The notes below the pieces were generated by a model. That model was not told the DNA's origin and did no database searches. It worked only from the letters and a program-made list of their open reading frames with translations. A DNA stretch of 64,000 bases, taken from Monilinia fructicola. Taxonomy: Eukaryota > Ascomycota > Leotiomycetes > Helotiales > Sclerotiniaceae. Positions 49,157 to 61,599 of this stretch are shown piece after piece. The stretch's first letter is position 1; every line of letters begins with the position of its first letter. The stretch spans positions 620,001 to 684,000 of the forward strand of contig VICG01000012.1 in assembly GCA_008692225.1 (NCBI GenBank), read 5' to 3'. The position numbers and the translations under genes were made by a program.

Positions 49157-52100
49157 TTTAGAATATGACTTTTGAATAGAAAGGGAATGTTGTGTTAATA
49201 GATTTCTTGCGTGTGGATATAAATGTGGAAAAGAAACAAGAGGATGATTTTAGGAAGTAGAATGGAAGATGTCTTTTTGTCCTGATAATAGATTTATTGA
49301 TCTTTATGCCTAGGAGTTATTCCGACTACTAAGAAGTTCTTGTAAGGAAGAAGACGAAGAAGAGGACTTTCAGGTAGAATCTGAGTCCTTAAATATTGAT
49401 TCCTTCCCAAGAGATCTATGACCGTTTCTGAATATAGACTTCATACGGTATGAGTGCTGTACTAACACCAATCATTGGAACATACGCCAAGTGAAATAGA
49501 ACTTTCTACGAAAAACAGTTGAATGTATTGGTTGCTCCACCTGATAGAATCAAAGTCTGTACGCGACTATGGGCGTTTAGGTCTAGATTCAGGTACTAGC
49601 AGCAGATACTAGCGTCTGTGGAAAGTGCCTGCTACTCACAACTTGCGTTGTAGTGGACTATTTGCTTCTAAAGCCATGGCATGTATACGTAGATATATAT
49701 TTGTACAGTTAATTACTTTGAGAAATGTATAATCGACCAATAACCCATTTGCAACGGTTCTATTCTTTTCTCGAGGTATTTAGAGTCCCTGAAAGAAAAA
49801 TAGAAGCTTTGGAATCTAGACAACACAAAAACATGAATTGATGAACTGGGTGCTTTGAATGAGGATGGTGAGAGTAACAATCATGATGGCTCATCAGTCT
49901 ATCTAGATTAAGTGTATTGTATCCATTTTATTCACCTGTCAATAGAACTCATCTTGATTTCGTGCAGAGAACATTTCATCTACTTAGATGTTTGAGAATT
50001 TTCAAGCTATTCCAATATCCTTGATGCTATCTTCTATCCCAAACCATCCTCCAACTCCTGATTTCCAAGAAACAGGAGGTGAAAAGCATCAGTTTTAGCT
50101 CAGAAAAGTACACCGATATCTCTTGTTGGGGGCTTTCAGTAGTAAAAATGCCTGTAGATTTGGACCTTGTCCTCTAATGATACTCGCAGCTTGGATTCTT
50201 TTGGGTATTTTATTAGGTAGAAAACATCGAATTGACATTGATTTCAGTTAAAAATTATGAGAATTTGCTTGGCAGGGTCCTGATTGTATCAGAGAGCTGA
50301 AAAGCACCACAAATACATAGGAAGTGCAAGAAGCTGCTTTGTCACACTTATTTATATTCCTTATTCCTCACGAGTATCATCTACAGCTTCATTGATATCT
50401 TGTCGGAACATAGTGCGACTAAAGCTTAAGGTCAAGGAGGAACGAATCCAATTCGTTGGAGAAGAGATCACTAGTTTGAAACCTCAAAACTCAATGACGG
50501 GTGGCTTTCACAATATATAGGCAGTGAACGTCAAAAATTTGATTTCTCAAAAATTTCATCAAACTTTTGGTAGGAATCGCCACTTGAAATAAAAGTTGTG
50601 ACTATCACTACCTAGCGCCAAGATTTCTTCAGATGACTGAGTTTAAGATCAGCATTCCTGACAGCAACAAGCTATCTATACCACTGAAAAGGTAGATGTA
50701 CGATTTATAGAGTGATAATTGTGGGCAATATTATCCAAAAATAAGTTGACCATGGACCTGTGAATTTTGGTTCGGATGTTGCGTACCGAGGAAACGAGTG
50801 GCCCGAGAATGGTAAAAATGAAGGAGGTTGACTCGCTAATCAGGGGTCAGAGAAGTTAGAACTTGCGTGAAATTCATGTTCACATTCAAGACTTCGGTTG
50901 CAGCTTATGAAATCTGAATTGCAAAAGTAAAGCGCCTTTATCCGATGCTATGATCGACGATGTAGGAATAGAAGTTTTAGAAATATGGGGTGGGAAGTGG
51001 TCTGATAATCGTCGTTTTGATAGAAGTCCGTAGGCCAAACCTGGGTGCATATATCCGCAAAGCTAGTCGATAACAAGAACGATTCTAATGCTCAATTTGT
51101 TTGATATTACTTTACAATGTATAATTAACAGTGTTTGTACTGGTATGCGAGGAAGCCAAGGCTTGAGATTGCTGATTTAATCGCGAACAGGTTGAATGCA
51201 GATCATTGAATGCTAATTGTATTAGTCTATCAATATTATGTCAGAAGATACTAATAACTGGCACGCGTTTTTATTTCTATGCACATACAAACAATTTATG
51301 TATGCTATAAAAGGAAAACTTACGTCTATAGGGATTATAGTATTATAGAGAATGAACGGCAGATCAACGAGCATTAATATCTCTCAAAAAATGATCATAC
51401 GGTCTCTGCAGTCTCAATGTCACCTGCACTTTACCATGAATTTGCGTTGATATTTTTGAATGGAGAGCATCAAGCAGATTGCTCAAACATTGTCTCCATT
51501 ATAACATCAGTGCGATGACTATCTAAGACTGATATAAGATCTTGTGGCCGAGTCTCAATACATGAGACTCATTGTGCGGCTACCGCTGTTGATCCAGCGA
51601 ATGCATTTCTCTGGCACAGCAAGAACTGGAAGAGTCGCATAACTCAGGAGTCAAAGTGAAAGATTCATCCTGCCTTCTAACCATGCAGAATTCGAAGTGT
51701 TAGACTTAGGCTTTAAGAAAAGGGCTCAACTTCATGGGAATTAGTTTTGGGATATATTTGCTAGTGGTTCTCTGTAGCTAGTAACTGAAAGATTCCCTAG
51801 GTCTCATTCAAAAGGGTAAGAATCCTGATTCTTTTCTTCTCAGAAGACTCTAGCTCCCTCGAATCAGCTTTTGAGTTCTTACGCGGTACCTTCAGCAGGT
51901 TCTAAGGATCTGTAATTGGAGCTTGTTCACGTTTGAACGCCTCTGTTGGATTTGTGGATCTTGAATGTAACATTGAATCAGAAACTAAGCAGCTGGTATT
52001 TATCGAGAGAGATCTATGCCGATTCTCTGTTTCTACCACAGTAGCCGCTGCCCCAGCTTCCCCTCTTCATCGCAGATTCAGAGCTTCATAGACTTTGCCC

Positions 52101-53568
52101 CCTTAAGCTGAATTCTCACGAACAATATGTCTAAGTGGTGAAAGAGAGAGTTATTGCATCGAAATAGTTATGGCGAAGCTAGGTTAGTTTTGATGCTATG
52201 GGTCTCTGTGAGTCTAAAGAACCTTCACAGCTAGAATAGGGTTCGGGTAAATTATAGTCTTGGGATCTGCCGCAGACTTTTCACATCTTTCTACATGATT
52301 TAAATTGTTCTTTTGTTGGTAAGGCCTGAGAGAGAGGCAAGGCCCTTGGCTATAGAAGAGATGTATATTCCCTGAATACATGCAGCTACAGAGGCAGTAA
52401 GCTGATCGCAAAATCCAATTCTCATGCATCAAATTAGTAAAGCCCCATCTTGTCTCAAAGAAGATCCCTAGTCACAAATTCCTCCCCTATACCGCACAAG
52501 GCTACCATTCAAGCTCATTTTCCTGATCACAGCCGTGTTCCAGTGCGCTAATGGCCATTTAATAGAGATCGGTGACTCTATTGGCTTATTTGTATAGTTA
52601 TTTAAGCGAGCCATCTCAAGCTATGCCGCATTAGTCCAAAAAACAGACCCAAAGCAATAAGCTCGGATCTTCTTTGGACTTCAAATTTTTCACTCAACAA
52701 CAAGATTTCTGGATCAGTAAATTCCTTTTTACCTTCACTTTCACCATCGAAGTTCTTTTCAATACGTTCTATTCACATTATTGATATTCATTTGTCAAAG
52801 AGAGAGTTCACAAAGGAAAGAAACGTGACGTGAACTGATCTTAGTAAGTTAAAAAAAATCCCTCTTCTTCCTCATCATACCCGACGCGCTATCTATTTAA
52901 ATCGTTTTTATACTATCGAAGAGAATATTTTTTTCTGTTTCTCTTAAACGCAATGGATTGCCTTGAGTTGAGGAGTTCAGTCCTGAATCTGAACTTCTGT
53001 TCCCTAAGGTCCAGCTTGCAGCACGCTCGCTCTCAGCAGATGTCTTCATATTATCTCTACTGTGATAGATTTCACCTCCAAATGGCAGCTGTTTAGGACA
53101 GTACTAGAACATCTTCCTTTATCTCCAGCACAGGAATATGTACACTCTCAAAGATTGTTACTCATCTTATGATCTCAATGTCACCGTTCTAACAAATCAT
53201 CTCAAATTAGGCATCATCCTATTCCAAGGTTACTTTCTCCCGAAATCACTCGAACTATCAATTCTGCGGTAATATACACACAATTTATCCTTTGAGTACG
53301 TATGATATCCATTTTATCTTTCAGTTCAATCCATTCACTTAGCCTACTCTATAATTACTTCTTTTTTGTGTTTGAGATAAGAGGGATGGGATGCTGGAAT
53401 CTTCACTGAAATTTTTTGACCACATCTTCTGCTCTCGTCAAAGAGTCTCATCTGGTCTGAGATATGAGCCAACCCCTTCAGCTTTCTTCGCTAGTAGGGA
53501 ATAAAGTATCTCTCTAAAATTTCAAGATATGGAAAGCTAACTAGTTAGCATAAACAGATATAGCCTTC
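49157..53568. other. Divergent intergenic region between family members A and B, nothing recognised
   Basis: About 4.4 kb of AT-rich sequence has only short open frames. Both flanking genes read away from it. The stretch 52.6-53.5 kb is T/C-rich, as in a fungal promoter or leader for the plus-strand gene. Confidence 0.5.
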
Positions 53569-55358
53569 ATGGCTCTCTCGAAAAACAACCCTAAGCCTCA
53601 AAATCCAGAATTTTTCCCTGAAAAAGTTCGAGGCAAATCTACATCACCTCCAAAAAAGATTTTCAAGAGACCAAAAGTTGGATCTGAGGCCGATAGTACT
53701 AGATCTAAGCGATATTCAGCAACTCCTGAGCCCACAGAAGAAGCCGTAGATGCTAATTTTAGCCCTGGTCACGCGCCAGGCTATATTCAATGGAAGAGAG
53801 CTCCTATCCCCGATATAATGACCGAAACCGAAGAACAAAAGAGGAACCGCGTAAGATGGTTGCCTATGCTTCTTGTTTAGCTCGATATCTGATACTAATA
53901 CTCGCATAGATCAACAAGAAACATGCTCCAAAGGGTAAACGAGGTACTCGCTGCATCAACGACGGTACTATTGACAGAAAAGCACCAACAGTCGGCAAAG
54001 CAGAGCTTTCAAAACTCGTCATCGATTTCAAAACAGAAGAAGAAGATGAGCATACAAATGAGGTGATTCAGGGCGAGATTAGGTATGAGTATGGAGTCGA
54101 TGAGAAAGGCCAAGAAGTAAATTGGAATAACATCGATTTTATCCAGCACCTCAACAACTGGCGCAGTCAAATTATTCGAAGAAATATTGGCAAAGCATAT
54201 GACAAAAATGAGTTCTGGACCGTACAAGAACAAAGAGTGGTCACAGGACTTATTACGGATCATCTCAATGCCGGAAAAGATATAGATTGGCTTCAAATTT
54301 CTCATGAATACAACTTTATTGTAAGAAATACGAAGCAGAATAAAGGTGCACCTGGCGCCCCTCGTCGTTATCATTGCCAGGAAAACGATAAGTCAACGCG
54401 AGAAGCTATATCTACTTCTATACCACTTCGAGAAGACCGCTATATTCCTTCACGCACAGATTGGGTCCTTCGACGAGAAATGAGTTACTTTCTTGCTCCT
54501 GATGCAATTGCAGTCATGGAAAGATTGAAAGCGAGTACGCGCCCCCAGCTAAATGGGCAACCTCCAAAGAAACCCACCAAAGAGGAAAGGCAGTTTGCCA
54601 AAAATATCAAAGGAACGGCAGCTATAAAAGGATCTTCTGAAGAGGAGGAAAATTTATTTTCTTCTAAATATGGCAATGATCGATCTCTGGTTGAAACGCC
54701 CTCAGAAACGACCCAGGACTCCCAAATTAGTCATCTGACTGAACCTCGACCACTTCGATCGCGCTCGGTGGCCCGTACCACCACTACAGACAAACCTCCC
54801 ACTCGTCGATACAAGAAGCGCACTGCGTACAATGAGGAGATTGTTTACGACGAACCATCTACGAGCTCACATCTTCCAACCAGTTACAATACAATTCCAT
54901 TGATGGGAGGTAGTCAACAAGCCCTTGATACTCTCGCTGAGCAAGCCGCTATAATGTATGATAAACTCCATGAATCGCAGAAATTGTCAGTCCCTAGATG
55001 TATTGTACCTAATCTCAATGCATCGAGACCAGCCCTCGTTCTATCAGGGTCGTCTCTCTCGGCTTCTTTCGTGCCAAAATCGGCTTCTACATCAGATGTG
55101 TCAAATACTCTTAGTTCCTTACCTGCTGCTTCTTTGCGCACACGGCATTCTGGCTCCATAAGAACCCCTCTTTCTCCGGGACATAATCGGCAACCATCAG
55201 CTCCTAGAACCCCATACATCCCGCCTCATGGGCCCAATAGGGTACCAATCGGGGCAATCAATCGCCAAATGATAGACCAGACTGCAGCAAAAGCTGCGGT
55301 TGACATGGCTGACGACTCTGAGATGACAGGTGCTTCCGGATCAGCTCCAGAGGTTTGA
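53569..55358 (+). CDS. WRSQI/SANT-like domain protein (family member B)
   Basis: Two exons, 53569-53850 and 53910-55358, are joined across a 59-nt intron (GTAAGA..GCATAG, branch TACTAAT) in phase 0, giving 576 residues. The N-terminus is basic and disordered (PPKKIFKRPK). The shared domain is at about 128-229: KLVIDFKTEEED, EIRYEYGVD, EVNWNNIDFIQHLNNWRSQI, RRNIG, FWTVQEQRVVTGLITDHL, DIDWLQISHEYN. It lines up with member A without large gaps. It is followed by DRYIPSRTDWVLRREMSYFLAPDAI, a second possibly helical part, and a Ser/Pro/Thr-rich tail with GSIRTPLSPGH, a likely phosphorylation region. Function unknown; nuclear location is inferred from basic patches and the SANT-like segment. Confidence 0.75.
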
Positions 55359-56881
55359 GTGTTATACAAAAATTTACTCATTCCAAGTTCTTTGTTGATT
55401 TTCAGATCTTTTTGTGCTAGGATTCTTCTTGAATAAACCATTCTTGTTCCTATAGCTTGCTGTTGAGACTTATGACAGCCCTTCTTAATTCTTCGATTTC
55501 AGCTGTCTAATTTACTCTTAATCTTGTGCTTGGGAAGCCCTTTTAGTCTGATTTCTTGTCTTTATTCTGAGCTACTTCTAGGTTATCGAAATGATATGGA
55601 TGAGAGCTGATATCTGGCTTTCAAGCCTTTACCAATCCTATGGATATGACCTAAAGGTAGTTGGGATAATTCTCGATTGATAGTTACATGTGTTTTAGAA
55701 TATAATGAAAATTCTGTTTCTCACTGGAGTCTGCCAGAATTCGTGACATGAAAGGTTCCCAGTCATCATATCGGATAAATTTGCACTTAATATTGTCAGC
55801 TGTTATCAAAACTCGAGGATCATGTCGGAAGTTACTGTAATTCTCAGGACATGTATTCTTTGGGGAGTACCATGGCCTCTTCTGGCTTGGAGATATGATA
55901 GTTTTTACTTTATAGACCTTGATTGGAAGACTCGGTACTGTTGCAGGACTATCAGTCTTTCTTTGATCTCCAAAATTATACTCTCATGCTGTACTTCCAT
56001 GTGAATTGCTGAAAATTAGATTAGCCTGGTATATGTTTAGTCAAAAGAGAGTCAAAATCGCCCATGACCTTCGAAGTTCTCAACATTTCCGCTATGCAGT
56101 GCTCCAAAACTGCCTATATTCCCTTAAGGTAGAATAGAGGGTACAATGAAAGGTATCAACAACTTTTAACATACCACTTCAAGATACACAGACCTCGGAA
56201 AATATGCATCGCAACCATATAACCGTGATACTTCAACTACAGCCTAGAAGACGACATATAGTTGCTGGGATAAATTGGAACTGATGAAAGTGATACGGGT
56301 GCGGCTTTCAAGTTAAAATCTACACAATTCACTCAACTATCGTGGCCAGCTACATCGCTGTATTAGGCATTGAATAGCTATCTCATATGTTCCGGGGTGA
56401 ACGCTAATAGGCCAATACCCTAGTGTATTGACGAATGCCAATATTGGCGTATATCCCGGATCACTTAAGTTTTCCACTGATAATATATAGCTGATTCTAT
56501 TCATACTTAGGTAGTCTTCAAAGGTACTTCTCTTAGAAACTAAACAACAAATAGTCAGAAACACCAAATCCATGATTTTAGTAATGGCAGATAAAGGTGA
56601 GCCTCCTGGGTTAATCTTTCAACTATTCGATATATCTGAGCGTATCGCTTCCTTTTTGCTCTTTAACTGGCTGATAGAGGTTTTATTTCTTCACTCTCGA
56701 GGCTAACAGAGATTTTAAGATTAGCGCTCATTACAATAAGATATCCAAGCTAGAGGAAGCATCACTTTTCCATACTCATACTCTTACCACACTTAATTTG
56801 TGTTGTTTAAAAGTTACAAGATATCAGGGAGACCATCATCGACGATTATTCTACCTCAGATCGCCTTTGACTTTGCTTAAG
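55359..56881. other. Intergenic, nothing recognised
   Basis: AT-rich sequence with short open frames only. It probably contains the 3' end of member B and the promoter of the next gene. Confidence 0.5.
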
Positions 56882-57664
56882 ATGGCTCTTCCAATTCGCG
56901 GCAGAGACTATCCACAATGGAACAATGCAGTTTTGGATCAAGAGTACCCTCGCTGGAACAATCTATTCGATACGGTGAACTTCGAAGATGCTGCTTCTCT
57001 ACGCAAAATCTTCTATGCTATTAGCACTGCTCAGACCTTTCATCCCTTCAAGCTCGATCTTCTTGAAAGCATCAAATTGAGCGATAACGAAATGATTGCA
57101 GTTCGTGATTTTTCGTACGCGTTCAACCGAAATCATCTCTGCCGTGATATGATCCTTCACCTCATTTTGTTTTCCAGACACAATGACCAGAATTTTACTC
57201 TTGAGAAAGAGACAAAGTTCTATACAGAAATGCTCAAGAAGACCGATTTGAGCCCCGTCAATCAACCAAACGCCTATCTTCAGGTTCGACGAGAATTTCG
57301 TCGTCTTGCGCCAGACTTGGAGGGTCTTGATGAGGATAAAGCCGCGAATGAAATAAGTCGGTGGGCCAGTTGGAGGGTCAATTCCGTACCAGATAGCGCA
57401 GATTCCGCAATAAAGAACGGCAATTTGGTGCAGAACCATGGATCGGTACATGCTCGTGGTATGGATCTCAGCGAGGATGACAATGGAGATGCAAGCGCGA
57501 AGGACGAGGAAGAAACGGAAATGTTTCAGGTTTGTTACCCAGCTTATGAATAGTTATCGTTGTACTGATGCATCATGTTTTGACAGGCAGCTAGAATTCT
57601 CATGTCAATGAGCACGCAAGGAAGCGTTGATAGTTCTTTCGTGACTCCTGCTCCAGATGCATAA
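56882..57664 (+). CDS. Unrecognised protein, 241 residues
   Basis: Two exons, 56882-57529 and 57587-57664, are joined across a 57-nt intron (GTTTGT..GACAG) in phase 0. The start MALPIRGRDYPQWNN follows a good context (AAGATGGC). The frame is open 28 codons further upstream, but that part looks like leader. Residues about 10-170 look folded and mostly helical, with paired PQWNNAVLDQEYPRWNN at the start, then SLRKIFYAISTAQTFHPF, DFSYAFNRNHLCRDMILHLILFSRHND and YLQVRREFRRLAPDLEGL. The last 60 residues are acidic and disordered. No known domain comes to mind. It sits between two members of the WRSQI/SANT-like family and shares their phase-0 intron habit, but no clear sequence similarity to them is visible. 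Confidence 0.65.
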
Positions 57665-60196
57665 GCGCCGGCTTCCAGCAACAGAAAGCGAACCAAACAA
57701 CGAATGAGTCCTATTTTGCAGCACGAACAACTACTCGCAATATCTGCGCATTGCATCTACTTATCAGAACGAAGCAAGGCAGCTAGCTATACGGAATCAC
57801 CAATCTCAACATAGTGATTAGGAGGAAATAATAAGGTGTGCAAAATACAGTTTGGGGAACAAAACATCTGGGGAGTTGGAAGTCCGAAAATAAGAAAGTT
57901 GGGAGAAACATATTTATGTAATTATGTATTCGCCGAATTCAATACAAATAACAGATTTGACGTTGTAAATCCAATCTTCTGTTCAAAAACTTAAGTCCAC
58001 AGGGGAGTATATATTCGATGACAGTGAGAACTCAGATGAAGTAGTCGAGGGAGATGGCAAAAGTAAGATGATGATTGAATGAATGAATATATTACTCACT
58101 TAATGTATTATCAACATATCATTGAACTCGAATCCTATCCTAATAATGATCCTGAAACGGAATCTATATCGGAAGAGGTTGCCGTCGCGTCAGTCTTTTT
58201 GTTTCAAGGTTATCTCTTTTGTAGCTTCTCAAAAATTCAAGATATTTCAGCTAAAGTATGCGAGTTCCGGTGCATTTATCTGGTTAAAAGGTTGGAGACA
58301 TTGTATTGTCTTCCGATAGATATTTGAGCGGGAACTCATGAAAAATGAGAAACAATTAGATTTTCAATTCACCACCATGAACTAAACGGGGCTTGAGTCT
58401 TTCATGTTGCTTCTACACTCGTGTTTGAATATGAGATGGAAGTTCTGAATCCCATCGATGTTGCGCACCCTCGCATATATAAGCAGTGTCGGTCCCCTCT
58501 CCGGGCACCTTGGTGTGCCGTGTGTGGAGATGAGCAGCATATTTTTTTATGGCTTTATCAGTACGACCATCATCAAACTTTAGTCAACACTATAATATCA
58601 TTATTCTTCAAGGGACGCGGTAAACTCATATAGAGCCTAATTATGATGACTAATCAGCATACCCCGCAATCAAGCGACAATTTTACCGAGCCACCCATTC
58701 ACGGCTATTGGGACTATGCTGAGTCAGCAACAGTATTTAGGGCATATCAGAGATTTCACAGAATGTAAACAGATACAAATAGACAAAATGCTAATCCAAT
58801 ATTTCCTCTATTTTATCCATTCTAAGGTTGCACTTTGTGTAATGCACGCTCATAATCAACAACGCACGTGACACTCGAGACTGAAGGATAGCCTGGATAG
58901 GTACTACTACTACTTCTTCTTTTCTTTCTAATCTTTTATTCTTTCTTCTTTACTCTGTGTGTGGAGACTGGAGCTCTAGATCCCTTGGCGTAGTTGTTTC
59001 TGGAGTCAGAAAAGTTGTAATATGCATCTCAGTAATAAGGGCAATTTCACGTCGATATCTATTGGCAGTGATCAGGATTATTGATAACATAAGCATTTAT
59101 AGACTTGAGATATGGTAGGAAATCAGAACCTTCTGAACCATCTTGAATCAGGGAGATAATCCAAAGCATGGAGAAGTTTTATTGGCAACTAGAAGAAAAT
59201 CCACTGGGGGTTACTTTAGAGCTGAGCACCAACTTTAAATGGCATACAGTGCATTGAAGAGCCTACTTACATACCATATCAGTATCAATTTAGAGAATTT
59301 TCAAATATGATTTTCAAGGAATGGAAACTGAAATATAATTACTGTTGAAGAGTAAAGATTAAGAAAGGAAGCTAGTGCTTTACCTAAACTAATAGGGTTA
59401 GTATATATCTTTCTTTTGAAAACAAACTTTAATTCGGATTTTTTCAACAATAATGAATGAGTAGTATTAATAGAGCCCTGTTCTAGAGAACATGGCAAGA
59501 TATGATAGAGCAAAGAAAGAAGCCAAAGAGCCTCGTTTATCTGTTTGTATCATTTAAGGAAACGATCATCAGTGAAAACACCGGAGTGCATAATACATTG
59601 TTTGCCAGTGTTCAGTATGCATGGGGATGCAGGACTTACAGGGAGTATAACTGGTTGAAGAACCCTGATCTCTGCAGTGTCCAGGTATCAGGGTTTAGTA
59701 CTGGCCAACCCTTACTTTCCAACAAACGGTCGCTTGTTGCAGCACTGAACTTCATCTTGGTCTTCAATTGCTTTTCCATGAAGAAGAAACTAGTGTTATC
59801 TTTTCAAGTAGTTTTATCACCTTGACGCAGTATTCCGCTTGCAGAGCCGGAAATATGCATTTTGCATTACGTTATTGGTACTTGAGCATAGTCTAGATTC
59901 CATGGGGCTAATATGATGACTTGGCCGGCAAGTTATCAAATGAAAAGATCGAGCTGAGAATTCTCAATTAGTCAAAGTTATTTATACCATCTGATACCCT
60001 CAGATGAGCCCATACCCCCTCCAAAATATTTTGTCTCTCAATAGAGTGTGGAATCACCGCCTTCGAATGGGCTGGCCCTGCAGAGCTGCGTCTTAGAGAT
60101 TGGCGAAAGGTCGGTTGCTTCATTAACCCTTTATTGCTAGCTTGAAAGCTCACAGAGAAAGTGCAGTTTTTCCCGAATGCCTTTCAATTCACCAAC
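57665..60196. other. Intergenic, nothing recognised
   Basis: About 2.5 kb with short open frames only. A CT-rich block near 58910-58970 resembles promoter sequence, but no gene follows it directly. Confidence 0.45.
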
Positions 60197-60772
60197 ATGA
60201 GGGCCCTCAAACACATGTGTCGCATATCCAACACAGCATTTGGCTACTTTCCATCACCTCTCAGCCAATCCAACATACTTGGTGGAAACTTCAAGCGTTT
60301 TAAGAAAACCAAGGCCAATGAAGTAGAAAGATGGTCTATCCATTCATCACTCCATGGTGATGTGTCGCGCCTACTGGAAGAAGCCGATCTTCATTTCAAC
60401 TTTCATGATATAGACGATACAAAAACCTTCATCAATCAATGCGACACAAAGATCATGGGAAAGTTCAAATGCCTCAATGATGCATGCAAGAACGATGGAT
60501 GGTCGAGCAAAAGAATCCCCATCACCATACGTCTCTACCAGGATTCGAAATATAACGCAAGGGTGTATCATCAACGCTGCAAGAATTGCAAAGCTCTGAG
60601 TCGGCCAATATTGAATCATACGTATGCAGAGAGGGTGGCATACCGTATCAAGAAGTGGAATGGGATAGAGATGATCCCGCCTCATTATGGAGGTGAAAGT
60701 AATGGCCCGCACGACAGCGAATTGTGCGAGGGATGTAAGGATGGCCATTGTGTAATTGAAACTGAAGGTTAG
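60197..60772 (+). CDS. zf-3CxxC type zinc-binding protein
   Basis: A single exon encodes 191 residues from the first ATG at 60197 (context CAACATGAG). The frame is open a little further upstream but without an ATG. After a short basic N-terminus, residues about 50 to 175 match the fungal 3CxxC zinc-finger family: LLEEADLHFNFHDIDD, MGKFKCLNDACKNDGWSSKR, ITIRLYQDSKYNARVYHQRC, KNCKALSRPIL, ERVAYRIKKWNG, and the closing HDSELCEGCKDGHC. The Cys pairs are all kept (a CLNDAC pair, CKNC and CEGC) together with the GWSSK motif. In animals this domain occurs in receptor-transporting proteins; in fungi the role is unknown. The gene looks intact and stands alone between the unrecognised gene and member C. 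Confidence 0.87.
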   Translation: MRALKHMCRISNTAFGYFPSPLSQSNILGGNFKRFKKTKANEVERWSIHSSLHGDVSRLLEEADLHFNFHDIDDTKTFINQCDTKIMGKFKCLNDACKNDGWSSKRIPITIRLYQDSKYNARVYHQRCKNCKALSRPILNHTYAERVAYRIKKWNGIEMIPPHYGGESNGPHDSELCEGCKDGHCVIETEG

Positions 60773-61599
60773 ATTATTAATAAGTCGAGATGTAAGTTGC
60801 ATGAGCCATGCTCGGCTATCGATTCGACTAACAGCACTTTCAGATACCATTCCTCAAAAAAAGAAAATGTGAATATGGCTAAATGTGCTTTCTATAGGAA
60901 TTTCGAGATGGACGAATCGGTGGGAGAAATATGATAGATTGGAGCACTTTCCATGCCAATTTTGTTGCTATTTTTCTTGCTGCTGTTCGTGGGTGATATG
61001 GAAATTTTCTACATAATTATTATAAATTGTGGCATTGAAACAATTCCAGTGGAAATCAGTTCTCGATGTGTTTTTTGGGTACAGTAACCAAGCTTTCCAC
61101 TCAGTTATAGTTGCTACAAAACTTCATATTGAACTGCGATGGATTGAAGCTTCAAAAGAGCATAGATTTGATGGCTCTCTTATATAACCTAAGCCGCTTG
61201 AGGTCATATACTCGTTCCCTTTTCGTATCATCACATACAAAACCCCAGAACGAAAACACTACCCTACACTCTTCTTTCCAAGAACTGTTTCTCTTTGTCC
61301 TCGATATCTTTCCCTTGACATCTACATACAGGTTAGAAAATTAGTACCAATCCGGTTCCCAACGTATATCCACTACCCAAGGTTATTTCACAAGATTTGT
61401 GATATATATATAAGTAGCAATTCAAGGTAAAATATCACAAGACTAATAGAAACCATTTTATTATGTTTGAAATGCTTAGAAGAAATAGCGTAACATTACA
61501 TACTTTTTTAACTCTAACATCTTTTTCAAATTCTTTCTAAAGAATTGAAGACTATTATCTACACATATATTATCCATTGAACAAGGAACCAAGATCATT
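60773..61599. other. Intergenic between convergent genes, nothing recognised
   Basis: The 3' flanks of the zinc protein gene and of member C meet here. The sequence is AT-rich with no supported feature. Confidence 0.5.
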
